A stretch of DNA of 64,000 nucleotides from Chryseobacterium capnotolerans (lineage in GTDB: Bacteria; Bacteroidota; Bacteroidia; Flavobacteriales; Weeksellaceae): the NCBI RefSeq assembly GCF_021278965.1, contig NZ_CP065589.1:2175001-2239000 (forward strand), in the 5' to 3' direction. The translations under genes and the position numbers were made by a program. Every line of letters begins with the position of its first letter. Position 1 is the stretch's first letter. This document shows positions 48,001 to 57,761 of the stretch, one piece after another. The notes below the pieces were generated by a model, which saw nothing but the letters and a program-made list of their open reading frames with translations, had not been told where the DNA came from and did not search any database.

Positions 48001-48692
48001 TAATAGGTATCAGCGTTTTCTGTAGCACTTATTACTTTTCTTACTAATAGAACTTGTCCTTTACCATTTTTAAATTCAATGGTTTTGTTTCCGTCTTCAT
48101 CGGTAACGGTATTTTTATAAAGCTGACCAGCTCCATACATCCCACCATGGTCAATGGTGGATTTAGTAGCATTATTTTCCCAAGTTGTTGTAGTGATATA
48201 TTTTATTACTTCTCCTGTTTCATTCGCTGCATAGTCAAATTTTACAGGTTTAGTACTCCAGTCATTACCCACCTGAATCTGCTGCTGGAGTCTATTTAAT
48301 GGTGAGTTTTCCAATATTTTCTCTGAATAAATTTTTTCTGAGCCATAAATATTAGGCTGGGAAGCATTGGATAACGGATTGGGAATAATACCGCCATTCA
48401 GAGTTGCTGATTGAGGCACGGGTAAATAGTCTTTAACCCGTCTTCCAAACTGGTCGTATTCAATATGAACTACTACATCTTTTCCCAATGGGGATGCTTT
48501 TACATTGACCACCTGTTTAGGTCTTCCCAAACCGTCAAAATACTGAACGGTTTCTGAGGTTTTTGTGGGAGTCGTTCCATTGTAATCCAGATAGATTTTG
48601 GATTGGATATAGTTTTCTCCCTGGGTAAGCTGGCCATGTACTGAATGACTCAGCAGCAGCAGCATGCTTATGGGAATTATAAGTTTTTTCAT
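45021..48692 (-). CDS. RHS-repeat polymorphic toxin (DUF6443 type) with metallopeptidase tip
   Basis: This 1223-residue protein has a signal peptide (ends VHGQ) and a DUF6443-like N-terminal domain with YFDGLGRPKQ. Many RHS/YD repeats follow (YDGLNRL, YDANGNM). The RHS core at about 920-990 contains YKYNGKELQETGMYDYGARF and ends at IDPDGMQN. Residues about 992-1223 form a variable tip with LHEVSHKYN (His1124, Glu1125, His1128), an HExxH motif. NEKKVINVIRTEL may supply a third ligand. A low-complexity PID repeat sits near residue 840. It is the last gene of a three-gene operon. Secretion route beyond Sec is unknown. Confidence 0.88.
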   Translation of the reverse strand: MKKLIIPISMLLLLSHSVHGQLTQGENYIQSKIYLDYNGTTPTKTSETVQYFDGLGRPKQVVNVKASPLGKDVVVHIEYDQFGRRVKDYLPVPQSATLNGGIIPNPLSNASQPNIYGSEKIYSEKILENSPLNRLQQQIQVGNDWSTKPVKFDYAANETGEVIKYITTTTWENNATKSTIDHGGMYGAGQLYKNTVTDEDGNKTIEFKNGKGQVLLVRKVISATENADTYYVYNEYDQLAWVIPPLLSQKQTWGWDDQQNLAYEYRYDGRNRLVEKKLPGKGWEYMLYDKKDRLVSTQDANLRAKGHWLYTQYDEFGRVAITGICTNQGNGTRQGEQSVADVFDNNNVKRTPQSFFYVQGMDVFYDPNGTYPNGTWVTLLSVNYYDSYPAYGFNPTFPTTIQEEATLKDTVSSEGKSTKGLPVMSLVKNIEDDNWTKNYSYYDTKGRMIGTHSINHLGGYTKTESKLDFVGLPTQVVTRHLKKQGEIGVTVNERFEYDNANRLIKHWHKVDDQQEVILAENTYNELSQLVNKKVGNNLQSIDYSYNIRGWMTDINKNEMALPDLGGKLFSYKIKYNQREGLENPDPALFSGKNVKSRYNGNIAEIDWRAVESLGANPSTIPKRYGYAYDGLNRLTAGYYQNPMNPWTKENTESMDYDLNGNILKLYRTSVTENNNIATVIDKLEYSYTGNKLTNVHDVYNNPSGYEGGGNTITYDANGNMENMHDKGISSIAYNFLNLPDKMSLLQSEVGLTYLYGANGTKLQKVKSTYECGIVDCYTVNTVSDYLDGFQYLKTTMIRNGGGTELLAKSREMSKAMEIQAYTLRNNVPIDPIDPIDPIDPGIDPPIGGGGLIVKIKDADLSFFPTAEGYYDYKKDQYIYQYKDHLGNVRISFGRNSTGALEITDANDYYPFGMNHLNTRNAFFGQGIYKNYKYNGKELQETGMYDYGARFYMPDLGRWGVMDPLAETSRRWSTYTYAYNNPIRFIDPDGMQNKDITFGKNISAETQNKIVSDLEQETGLKLSIGDNGKLSYTEPSDASGSKTARDMIKGAIDNHRTVYSIDSDNSKGSSISGEPTVKGEWIGNEYGFTSYFDLNINTDQIDAFISGTSEALNPLTMGYGMITLHEVSHKYNNLIDGIIGDDGRELSATSIYGMQGDNEKKVINVIRTELDNSKGFKLPFGQRKSYSPMNSGSFNFSAFSSEAYSKGPLKVDPKKDLYIKTPQR
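46174..46209. repeat. Four tandem 9-bp repeats inside the RHS gene
   Basis: GGATCTATG occurs four times in a row. On the coding strand it encodes a Pro-Ile-Asp repeat between the YD repeats and the core. Because the unit is a multiple of three, copy-number change would keep the frame. Confidence 0.85.
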
Positions 48693-48696
48693 CGTC

Positions 48697-51600
48697 TTAG
48701 TTTTTGTAGTGGTAATTGAATTCTTTTAACAGTTTTCCTGTTTTGTTATGCTCTCTGACTTCTTTAAGCCTTCCCGCATCATCATAAAGGTAAATTTCTC
48801 TAATTCCGGATGGAGGGGTAATGCTTCTTACTCCGATTAATGGGTCGTAGGTGTAGGTCGTAATTTGAAATCCTGCAAGATTGGGATTATTTTTGAAGTC
48901 ATTCAATACCTTCAGAAGTTCAGTCTCATCATTATTCCTTTCAGCTGCTGCGTCTGTATCAGAAGCACCAACAATAGTACTGATATAAGAAGAAACCTGC
49001 TCATAATTAGCCCCTTCAATCTTAGCAATAGGTAATGTATTGTTATATCCCCAGACAATAGATACTGGATTACTGCTATTACCATTGGCATCCGGTTTGG
49101 GATTATATTGCAGGAGATTTCCACTTATTGGGTGATATTGCTTAAATAGTACATCTATTGTAAGAGTATTACTCTGAACATTCAGACTGGATATGCTGAT
49201 AGGCAATGGTAAGCCGGATGTTTTATTATTAGCCTCAGTATCAGAGTTTGGATAAAGACTTATAATTTTTGAAATAGTTTTTCCTGCATCTCCTGAATTC
49301 GTTTTCTTAACAACTGTTGTTTCCAAAGGAATGCCTATTATATTTTTATTAATTAGATATTGATTTCCTTTTTCATGGGCATACTGAAAAGTTGTTTCTT
49401 GGATAGACTTATCAGGAAATGTAATCTTTTGTGAAGTAGGCTGTATGTGTAAAGGGTTGTTGTAAAAATATTCAGTTTCTGTTTTTAATAATTTTCCATT
49501 TAGATTCTCTTCTATTACTTCCTTGTCTTTATTTACCTGAGCAGATACTAGTTTTTTTCCATAGAAGCTAAAGCTGGCAGCAGGTGCTTTAAAACTACCT
49601 GCACACCCCAAAGCATACTGAGGACTTTCAACAAAAAACTGATAACTCATTTTATGAAATTCATTAGGTTTAGTAGGAGCTGTAAAATCTAATCCTGATT
49701 CTATTTGTTGAGTGGAAGGAGTTTGAATAAATGAATAATCATTCGTTATTGTTTTAACAGGAGCTGAGTTTCCTTTTTCAAAAATTTCCTGCTTCTTTAT
49801 AAACCCTCTCTTCCATGAATCATCATTAAATAAAAGAAATGGAGTATCATAATATAGCTTTTGGTCGTCGTCGTCATAAAATGAATAAGTAATTTTTCCA
49901 TTATCATTGCCATTGCTGATACTGCTTTCTGTAACTTTAGAATAAAATACAGTAGCTCCATTATATCCTAATATATCACTAATTGAAGTACTGTAATATT
50001 TAGCCAGCGTAAAATCTTTAGTAAGTACTTTACAATAGTCTGGATAGTATTTGCTACTGCTTGCTCTTTCCAGTTCATATAAAAGAGGATAATCATAGAT
50101 TTTGCCAGTTGAAATATTATTATCAATATAACTGATATTTTTGCTCAGTAGGGTATTTCCGTTATTATCTTTTGAAACTATTTTTGCAATCCTTACTCCT
50201 CCAACTACCAGATTTTTCTGTCCTGAATTCGTCATAACGATTTCTTCTCCGTAAAGTTGTATATAAGGGTCAGGAAGCCCTTTGGTTTTCATACTTAAAG
50301 AATAAGACCCAGGATTTAAAGTAAGCTCTGCTTCACCTGTATCAGACATCGGAGGGAGCTGTACAAACGTATTTGTTGAATTATTTTTTAAATCATAAAA
50401 AATATAGGAGCCTGATGTAGCTCCGCCAGTTGGAGTTGGGATATTATATTTTATTTTGAATTTAACCTGTTGAGCTATTTCAAAAGGGACAACTTCATGA
50501 AAATCACCTCCAGTAGACAGTTCATCACTATAATACACTCCAACATTTATATCCTTTACAGAATATTCGTTATAACTTGCCTCATTATAAGTATTATTTT
50601 CATAAAAAAAGTCATCACTTCCTTTTGTAGGATAAATAATTTCTTTTAATAATGTTGTTTGGCTATTATTTATGTTCGGTTTCTTTCCTCCCAGATAATA
50701 ATAAGTTTTAAAGTTTTTTTCATTATATCTTTCACCTCCATCTCTACTATAATATCCCCAAAAATCCTTACTTTCACTATCTTTTTGTGGGATGTCTTCC
50801 TCGTAATATTTAAAGGAATACTGTTTGTCATTTATTTTGACTGAATTTAATTTTAACCAGGTAGTAAGATCATTATTTACACCTCCATTACCCAAGGATT
50901 GGAAATAGGATTGGTTAAAATCTACTTTATAACTGCCCCCTCCATCCTGGATCATTATTTTATCAAGTGCAGAAATTTTTCTAGAGAAATTATTCTTCAC
51001 ATCAGCCCTGGGATCCGTTTTATACCCAAAAGAAACCCTTGTTCTTGCATTAACTTTGATTTCTTTTAATATTGGAAGGGTATGTTGTGTTACTTTTGAT
51101 ATATATTTAACTTCAAAGAACCGATAGTAATTATCCGGGATGTCATAATCCTCAGTGCTTCCCCTCATATAAGAGGTTGGATTATCATAGGCATAATCAA
51201 CATAATCATATAAAAATTCAATAATATCAGTTTTTGTCTTAATTTTTGATAGGTAATAATTATTATATCTTATATTTCCCCCACTGTATGGATAAATTCC
51301 TCTCAACGTTACCATGTCTGATAGTAAATTAACTTCATCCTGAACCGCATATTCATAAATATTGCCTTGTATATCAACAATTACAAATTTATTACTATCG
51401 AATTGAATTTTTTCCTTTCCTACAGGCATCTGTCTTCCATTAAAATCTTTGTCCAGAAAAAAATTTATTGCTTTTTCCAGCGTAAGAGAAGTGAAAAATA
51501 TCGGGCTCTGTATCTACCCTGTTAACAGGATTTCGCATAAAGGTACTATGCTCATCTAAAAAAGAATTGGAATTCTCACTCAAAACTTGATATTCCGGAT

Positions 51601-52030
51601 AATTCAGAGCTTCAGACATATTCGCGAACCCCATCTTTAATGGCCTATCAACAGGAAAACCATTAAAAAAAACATAGTATTCCTTCAGCGAATGAAGATC
51701 ATCCAAACCATTCACTTTATGTGAAATTTTACCTCCTACGTCCAAATCCCAGCCCAGTCCAATATTGGAGGAATTTTCACCGGGTTTAAATCCGGTAGAT
51801 GTATAATTCAATGTAATTGGAATTTCAAGGTCTTTAACCTTTAAAGTATAAATATTTAAAGAATAGTTTATTGCACCTGATGAGTAATTGATTGGTATAT
51901 CAACTCTTTTTACTAAACCAGACATTTCAGGGGTTGTAGGAACAACATTTGTAATTTTACTATCTTGAGCAAATACTCCAATGCCAGATAGAAGCAAAAG
52001 GAATAAAGGTATTTTATAGTTTTTTTTCAT
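48697..52030 (-). pseudogene. Large RHS-operon partner protein, frame broken in an A/T run
   Basis: The first part (ATG 52030) has a signal peptide ending FAQ and conserved PITLNYTSTGFKPGENSSNI. It shifts at the A7 run 51457-51463 and stops at 51440. With six A the frame continues NKFFLDKDFNGRQMPVG into the 910-residue frame, making a protein of about 1110 residues. The C-terminal end contains RHS/YD-like segments (YLYDDAGRLKEVRE). It is 4 nt upstream of the RHS effector gene. No enzymatic domain is seen; it may be a surface or delivery partner. Error, phase variation and decay are all possible for the break. Confidence 0.75.
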
Positions 52031-52042
52031 GATTAATGTTTT

Positions 52043-53665
52043 TTATTTCTTAATCAGCTTTGCATTCGCTGTCTTGTTGTTATCCGTTTTTATGGTTACT
52101 AAATAAGCCCCCTGTATCAAAGCTTGGGTATTAATTTTAGTCACTCTGTTTTTGGTTTTTAAGCTCTGAAGTTGCCTTCCGCTCATATCATACAGCATAA
52201 TATCAGCTTCTTTGAAATCAAAGCCGATTTCTACATACGCATAATCCGATACAGGATTTGGATAGATCTTGATATCGTATTTTGCTATCAGATCATTCAC
52301 TTGCTTATCACCTAGCTTTACAATCTTCCAATTCTCTTTTCCTAATTCTTTGGCACTAGTTCCTGCTAAAACAATAGAACCGTCCCTGTTTAATTTCAAA
52401 TCTGAAAGCCTTTCTTCTTTTTGTCTGGACTCTCCTGCGACATGTTTTCTCCACTGTTCATTGCCATTTGCATCCAGATATAGCATCCAGAAGGTCTCAT
52501 CATCTTTTTCTATTCTTCCTTCAGCTTGAGTGTAACCGCCTAACAGAATTCCTTTTGAAGACTTGTCATCTGAAGAATGAATGACACTCATTCCCATCAG
52601 GATATCGCGGTTTTTGAAATTATAGGATTTCTGCCACTGCTCATCACCTCTTTCATTCAATGCAATCAGCCAAAGGTCTGTGCCTTCTTCAATCCCTACC
52701 GTTTTGTTTCCGGATCTTTCGGATCTCGATTCACCGCCAATGATATAGCCGTTTGAAGTTAAAGCCAGGGTTCTGATATGATCATCTCCTTTCCCGCCAA
52801 AGTTCTTTTCCCATTCTACTTTTCCGTTTTTGTCCAGTTTGACAATCCAGTAGTCGCCTTCACCGAAGTTGCTGCTTTGTTTTGAGGCAGCAGATAGTAG
52901 GTTATAGGTACTAGTACTTCCAGTCGAAGATTTACTTTCAGAATTTCTAACCCCGGAATCCTTAACCTCGGAACTCCTGGAATATATTCCCAATAAGGCT
53001 CCACCATCCTTTGTTGGAATCATTTTTTCTACTTCGTCCAGACTTTTTCCGCCTATGATCAATTGAGAGAGTTCTTTTCCGTCTTTGTCGAGTCTTGTGA
53101 TCCAGACATCCTTAGAACCATAGCCTTTGGAGGAGTTTTGAACATTTCCGGCAATAAAGAATCCTAGATCTGTAGTTTGGATCACTGCTTTGGCTTCTTC
53201 ATCTGAAGCAGTTCCCAGAGTTTTCTGCCATAGTTCATCTCCGAATTCATTGATTCGGATCAGCCACATATCAGATCCGCCTTTGGAATCCTCTTTCTTA
53301 TCCAGTCCTTTTCCTGAATATGAAGTTCCGGCTACAAGAAATCCGCCATCCTGGGTAGATACCGTTGCAGAAAGATAATCATGATTATTTCCTGAGAAAT
53401 ACTTTTCCCAGGCCTGTTCTCCCTGTTGGTTAAGTTTCACCAAATGGAAATCATAACCGTTGTTCTGCTTACTTCCAGCCTCCAGCTTCCCATTTCCTGA
53501 CTGTATAGAACTTCCTGTGATAAGGTATTGCTGATCGATTGTTGTGGTCACCTGACTTAGAAAATCCTGGGTAGAGGATTGGATATCTTTTTGCCAGAGA
53601 ACTTCCTGGGCAGACAGTCCCAGAATGGTGCATAGCGTACATGCACTAAAATAAAGTTTTTTCAT
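52043..53665 (-). CDS. T9SS-secreted beta-propeller-like protein, first gene of the RHS operon
   Basis: The 540-residue protein has a signal peptide ending LSAQ. At least four repeats follow the pattern G-x-D-x-W-(L/I)-x-(R/K)-x-(N/D)-x-x-G, for example GGSDMWLIRINEFGDELWQK and GEGDYWIVKLDKNGKVEWEK, suggesting a propeller. The C-terminal domain is a T9SS type A sorting signal (IYPNPVSD, then LYDMSGRQ). A low-complexity Ser-rich insert sits around 225-255. It lies 12 nt upstream of the 1110-residue partner, so it heads the operon. It is probably on the cell surface; a role in presenting the RHS system is inferred. Confidence 0.8.
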   Translation of the reverse strand: MKKLYFSACTLCTILGLSAQEVLWQKDIQSSTQDFLSQVTTTIDQQYLITGSSIQSGNGKLEAGSKQNNGYDFHLVKLNQQGEQAWEKYFSGNNHDYLSATVSTQDGGFLVAGTSYSGKGLDKKEDSKGGSDMWLIRINEFGDELWQKTLGTASDEEAKAVIQTTDLGFFIAGNVQNSSKGYGSKDVWITRLDKDGKELSQLIIGGKSLDEVEKMIPTKDGGALLGIYSRSSEVKDSGVRNSESKSSTGSTSTYNLLSAASKQSSNFGEGDYWIVKLDKNGKVEWEKNFGGKGDDHIRTLALTSNGYIIGGESRSERSGNKTVGIEEGTDLWLIALNERGDEQWQKSYNFKNRDILMGMSVIHSSDDKSSKGILLGGYTQAEGRIEKDDETFWMLYLDANGNEQWRKHVAGESRQKEERLSDLKLNRDGSIVLAGTSAKELGKENWKIVKLGDKQVNDLIAKYDIKIYPNPVSDYAYVEIGFDFKEADIMLYDMSGRQLQSLKTKNRVTKINTQALIQGAYLVTIKTDNNKTANAKLIKK

Positions 53666-53709
53666 TCCCGTGTTGTTTTGAGTTGAGTATTAGTCTTTTC
53701 AAATTTTTT

Positions 53710-53737
53710 CAAATTTAAAATTTTTTACATTACACAA
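53710..53737 (-). promoter_or_regulatory. Promoter of the RHS operon
   Basis: On the minus strand TTG (53737-53735) is 17 nt upstream of TAAATTTG (53717-53710), a full match to the flavobacterial promoter. It lies 44 nt before the ATG at 53665. Confidence 0.65.
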
Positions 53738-53838
53738 GTCATATTTATGTGATTTAACATGAAATATTTCCATGAATAAAGACCCTTCATTACATTTGCA
53801 CCATCCTTCATTAATCATACAAATCTACTACGAAACAG

Positions 53839-53853
53839 CGACAGAATCTGTCG
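53839..53853. promoter_or_regulatory. Short perfect inverted repeat
   Basis: CGACAGA-A-TCTGTCG is a perfect 7-bp inverted repeat about 100 bp upstream of the RHS promoter and just outside the his terminator. It could be an operator; nothing else supports this. Confidence 0.3.
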
Positions 53854-53870
53854 TGTTATATTTTTCTCAT

Positions 53871-53900
53871 AAAAAAACCTTTGAAAAAATTCAAAGGTTT
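53871..53900 (-). terminator. Terminator of the his operon
   Basis: A perfect 11-bp stem (53875-53885 with 53890-53900) is followed on the minus strand by T7. The right arm touches the hisIE stop codon. Confidence 0.85.
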
Positions 53901-54487
53901 CATTGATTTCGGCTTTGAAGAACTTCTTCAATTTCCTCAAGCGAAAAGCTTTTTGCTTTTAATAAAATCAGTAAATGGTATAAAAGGTCAGCCGCTTCAT
54001 TTTTAAAAAGCTTGTCATTATTATCTTTAGCTTCAATAACTAATTCCACCGCTTCCTCTCCTAGTTTCTGAGCCATCTTATTGATCCCTCTTTCATACAG
54101 TGAATAGGTATAGGACTCACTGGCTTTACTGTCAATTCTTTGCGATATTGTTTCTTCCAGCTCATAGATAAAACCTTTTGAATCCTTTTCTCCAAAACAG
54201 CTGAAACTCCCGGTATGACATACGATATGAGTGGGAACAACTTTAATCAGTAAGGTATCCTGATCACAATCGATATCGATACTTTTTACAGTTAAAAAGT
54301 TACCTGATTCTTCCCCTTTTGTCCAGAGTCTGTTTTTGGAACGGCTGAAAAAAGTCACTACTTTTTCTTTTTGTGTTTTCTCAAGAGCTTCTGCATTCAT
54401 ATACCCCAGCATCAAAACCTGCAGCGTTCGGTTATCCTGAATCACAACAGGAACAAGTCCGTTATCTTTATTAAAATTAATCTTCAT
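53900..54487 (-). CDS. hisIE: Phosphoribosyl-AMP cyclohydrolase / phosphoribosyl-ATP pyrophosphatase
   Basis: This 195-residue fusion protein has an N-terminal HisI domain ([30 protein letters not shown], metal-binding CHTGSFSCF) and a C-terminal HisE domain ([27 protein letters not shown]). It carries out the second and third steps of histidine synthesis. It overlaps the end of hisF by 4 bp and is the last gene of the operon, ending at the terminator. Domain order and length are as expected for flavobacteria. Confidence 0.96.
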   Translation of the reverse strand: MKINFNKDNGLVPVVIQDNRTLQVLMLGYMNAEALEKTQKEKVVTFFSRSKNRLWTKGEESGNFLTVKSIDIDCDQDTLLIKVVPTHIVCHTGSFSCFGEKDSKGFIYELEETISQRIDSKASESYTYSLYERGINKMAQKLGEEAVELVIEAKDNNDKLFKNEAADLLYHLLILLKAKSFSLEEIEEVLQSRNQ

Positions 54488-55235
54488 CGTATGTCTATTT
54501 TCTGAGTTTTTAATTGTTGTTTTAAATCTTTAATTCCTATTTCATTAAAATGGAATATACTGGCTGCCAAAGCTCCTGTAGCTTTCGTTTCATTAAAAAC
54601 TTTAACAAAATCATTTACAGTTCCGGCGCCCCCGGAAGCGATTACAGGAATTGAGATCTTTTCTGAAACCTGTTGGGTAATGTAAAGGTCAAACCCGTTT
54701 TTGGTTCCGTCACCATCCATTGAAGTTAAAAGAATTTCACCTGCTCCCAAGGCTTCTGCTCTTTTTGCCCATTCTACCGTGTTCAGTTCTGTAGCTTCTC
54801 TTCCGCCTTTAATATGGACAAGATCAGCTTGGTCAATTCTTTTGGTATCAATAGCAACCACTACACACTGACTTCCGAATTCATTAGCCAGTTCAGCAAT
54901 CAGTTTGGGTTCTTTAACAGCAGCAGAATTGATACTGATCTTATCTGCTCCGGCCTCTAAAAGCTTTCTGACATCTTCAACAGAGGCTATTCCACCACCA
55001 ACGGTAAATGGTATGCTTAGTTCCTGAGCTATTTTCCGTACTAATTCTACAAATGTTTTCCTGTTTTCCAGCGTTGCTGTAATATCAAGGAAAACCAGTT
55101 CATCAGCACCCTCTGCTTCATATTTTTTAGCAAGTTCTACGGGATCTCCGGCATTTTTAAGATCCTCGAAGTTGATTCCCTTTACCGTACTTCCATCCTT
55201 AATATCCAGACATGGAATAATTCTTTTTTAAGCAT
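54484..55235 (-). pseudogene. hisF: Imidazole glycerol phosphate synthase, cyclase subunit, frame broken at codon 5
   Basis: The ATG at 55235 overlaps hisA by 8 bp and reads MLKK, then shifts at the T6 run 55224-55229 (plus strand). One more base gives [20 protein letters not shown], the standard HisF N-terminus, and the frame is then open to 54484 through [17 protein letters not shown] and [11 protein letters not shown]. The total is about 250 residues, as expected for HisF. It forms IGP and AICAR with HisH. As sequenced only an internal start would be available. I consider the break a sequence error because the rest of the gene is intact. Confidence 0.9.
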
Positions 55236-55953
55236 TTTCAATAAAATTTTGAAGTTGTTGAAGGCTTATTCTTCCTTCGTAAATTGCTTTCCCGATGATT
55301 GTTCCGGCGCAGCCGATATCTTTCATTTTATAGACATCATTAATCCCGGAAATACCACCACTGGCTACCAACTGTATTGATGTTGTAGATAAAGTTTCGA
55401 TATAAAGCTCTGTTGAAGGACCTTCCAGCATCCCATCCTTTGAAATATCAGTGCATATCACCGTGTTGATTCCTTTTTTCTGATATCCAAGAATAAAATC
55501 AATAATATCCAGATTGCTTTCTTCCAGCCAGCCGGAGGTTTTAATCTTCCTGTTGTCACAATCTGCTCCCAAAATAATTTTTCCGGGACCATATTTTTCA
55601 ATAACGGTAAGACAAAACTCGGGATCCTGTACCGCAATACTTCCCAATGTAATCTGCTTTGCACCGGAATTGAAAGCTGTTTCAATATCCTGCGAAGTTT
55701 TTAAACCGCCCCCAAAATCAATCTGTAACGAAGTTGATTTCGCAATATTTTCAAGCACTTTCTGATTAACAATATGCTTAGATTTTGCCCCGTCAAGATC
55801 CACAAGATGAAGAAACTGAATACCAAAGTCTTCAAACTCTCTGGCCACTTCTACAGGATCTTCATTGTATATTTTCTTGGTGCTATAATCTCCTTTGGAT
55901 AAACGCACACATTTTCCGTCAATAACATCAATAGCAGGAATAATCTTCATCAT
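55228..55953 (-). CDS. hisA: Phosphoribosylformimino-AICAR isomerase (HisA)
   Basis: The protein has 241 residues in a (beta-alpha)8 barrel of the HisA/HisF type: [20 protein letters not shown] at the N-terminus, [10 protein letters not shown] and the LVASGGISG phosphate-binding loop. It catalyses the Amadori isomerisation step of histidine synthesis. It overlaps hisH by 4 bp (ATGA) and hisF by 8 bp, consistent with translational coupling. Confidence 0.97.
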   Translation of the reverse strand: MMKIIPAIDVIDGKCVRLSKGDYSTKKIYNEDPVEVAREFEDFGIQFLHLVDLDGAKSKHIVNQKVLENIAKSTSLQIDFGGGLKTSQDIETAFNSGAKQITLGSIAVQDPEFCLTVIEKYGPGKIILGADCDNRKIKTSGWLEESNLDIIDFILGYQKKGINTVICTDISKDGMLEGPSTELYIETLSTTSIQLVASGGISGINDVYKMKDIGCAGTIIGKAIYEGRISLQQLQNFIENA

Positions 55954-56531
55954 GATAAGTTTATAAAATTATTTAATATTCGGCTGCCCACATCCCCCGA
56001 TTTCTCTGGATGAAACTGAACCGCATAAAAGTTATCTTTCTGTAGAGAGGCACTAAATGGAAGAATATAATCACAAACCGAAGTAGTAAATTCTGACAGT
56101 TCACAATAATAACTATGCACAAAATACACATCATTTTCGGGTTCAATTCCAGAGAATATTGAAGATTCTTGTTTTGAAAGCGTATTCCAGCCCATATGAG
56201 GGACAAGATCCAAAGGAGGAAACCTTTTGACACTGATATCGAAAATCCCCAAACCTTCTGTATTTCCTTCCTCATTTCCTTTACACATCAGCTGCATACC
56301 CAGACATATCCCTAAAACAGGTTGTTTTAATGTAGGAATAAGGTAATCAAGCCCTTTTGCTTTCAACAGCTTCATCGTAGACGAGGCTTCGCCTACACCA
56401 GGGAAAATAACCTTATCAGCTTTCAGGATCTGTTCAGGGTCATCTGTAATGACTGAGTCGATATTCAGCCTGTTTAAAGCGTTCTGTACGGAGCTTACAT
56501 TCCCTCCGTTATATTTTATTATTGCGATCAT
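55950..56531 (-). CDS. hisH: Imidazole glycerol phosphate synthase, glutaminase subunit
   Basis: I chose ATG 56531, so that the protein starts [11 protein letters not shown], the usual HisH start; an earlier ATG at 56561 adds ten residues of no homology. The 193-residue glutaminase has the nucleophile Cys76 in GICLGMQ, GVGEASS, and [10 protein letters not shown] with the catalytic His and Glu. It provides ammonia to HisF. There is a 133-bp gap to hisB upstream. Confidence 0.95.
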   Translation of the reverse strand: MIAIIKYNGGNVSSVQNALNRLNIDSVITDDPEQILKADKVIFPGVGEASSTMKLLKAKGLDYLIPTLKQPVLGICLGMQLMCKGNEEGNTEGLGIFDISVKRFPPLDLVPHMGWNTLSKQESSIFSGIEPENDVYFVHSYYCELSEFTTSVCDYILPFSASLQKDNFYAVQFHPEKSGDVGSRILNNFINLS

Positions 56532-56664
56532 AAGTCTTATTTTAATTGTAAATAAATCCATTGATTTATTTTAAACCATTTTAGATAAAGTTTAACTTAT
56601 CTTAAGCTTCTCCATATACTTAATATCCAGATAGTTGATTTTAAATTCAATTCAATCTATTTAA

Positions 56665-57759
56665 TTATAAACTTCCTTTTGTTGAGGGTAAATTATAGTT
56701 ACTATCAGATTGATTGACGGCCATTTTCACTGCTTTAGCAAAAGCTTTAAAAATTGATTCTATTTTGTGATGCTCATTTTCTCCTTCTGCTTTAATATTC
56801 AAATTGGTTCTTGAAGAATCTGTAAAAGATTTAAAAAAGTGAAAAAACATTTCTGTTGGCACATCTCCTATTTTTTCTCTTTTGAATTCTGCATCCCAAA
56901 CCAGCCATGATCTACCGCCAAAATCAATAGCGACCTGTGATAGACAGTCATCCATCGGAAGCAGGAAACCATACCTTTCAATTCCTTTTTTCTTTCCCAG
57001 CGCTTTTAAAACAGCTTCCCCCAGTACAATTCCTGTATCTTCTACGGTGTGGTGCTCATCTACCTGAAGATCTCCGTTTACTTTGATCTTAAGATCCATA
57101 TTTCCGTGTCTGGCAATCTGTTCCAGCATGTGATCAAAAAAGTGGAGTCCGGTAGAGATTTCAGATTTTCCTTTTCCATCAATATTGACCTCAATTTCGA
57201 TTTCTGTTTCATTGGTCTTTCTGTAGACTTTTGCGCTCCTCATTCCCGTCTTTAAGAACTGATAAATCGTACTCCATTCTGTTGTAGAAAGATCTGCTTC
57301 ACCATTAAAGTTTTCATTTAGGAAAATAGATTTAGACCCCATATTTTTAGCAAGTTGAACATCTGTAATCCGATCACCAATCACATAGGAATTCTCAAGA
57401 TCATAATCCCCATAAATGTATTTTGCAAGCATTCCTATGCCAGGTTTTCTGGTGGGTAAATTTTCACTTTCAAAGCTTTTATCAATTAAAATATCACTGA
57501 AAATAACCCCTTCATTTTGGAAAGCTTTGAGCATTTTTTCTTGAGGCTTTATAAAGTCTTCGAAAGGAAAACTTTCTGTTCCTAGCCCGTCCTGGTTGGT
57601 CACCATCACCAATTCATAATCCAGTTCACCGGCAATTTTTGAAAGGTTTTGGAAAACACCGGGATAAAATTCCAGTTTCTCTAATGAATCTACCTGAAAA
57701 TCAATAGGTGGTTCAATAATCAAGGTACCATCCCGATCGATAAATAATACTTTTTTCAT
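56665..57759 (-). CDS. hisB: Bifunctional histidinol-phosphatase / IGP dehydratase
   Basis: The 364-residue fusion has an HAD phosphatase N-domain (FIDRDGT, Asp8 and Asp10) and an IGP-dehydratase C-domain with [24 protein letters not shown] and [13 protein letters not shown]. It performs steps 7 and 9 of histidine synthesis. It starts 2 nt after hisC. The bifunctional form is known from proteobacteria and some Bacteroidetes. Confidence 0.96.
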   Translation of the reverse strand: MKKVLFIDRDGTLIIEPPIDFQVDSLEKLEFYPGVFQNLSKIAGELDYELVMVTNQDGLGTESFPFEDFIKPQEKMLKAFQNEGVIFSDILIDKSFESENLPTRKPGIGMLAKYIYGDYDLENSYVIGDRITDVQLAKNMGSKSIFLNENFNGEADLSTTEWSTIYQFLKTGMRSAKVYRKTNETEIEIEVNIDGKGKSEISTGLHFFDHMLEQIARHGNMDLKIKVNGDLQVDEHHTVEDTGIVLGEAVLKALGKKKGIERYGFLLPMDDCLSQVAIDFGGRSWLVWDAEFKREKIGDVPTEMFFHFFKSFTDSSRTNLNIKAEGENEHHKIESIFKAFAKAVKMAVNQSDSNYNLPSTKGSL

Positions 57760-57761
57760 CT

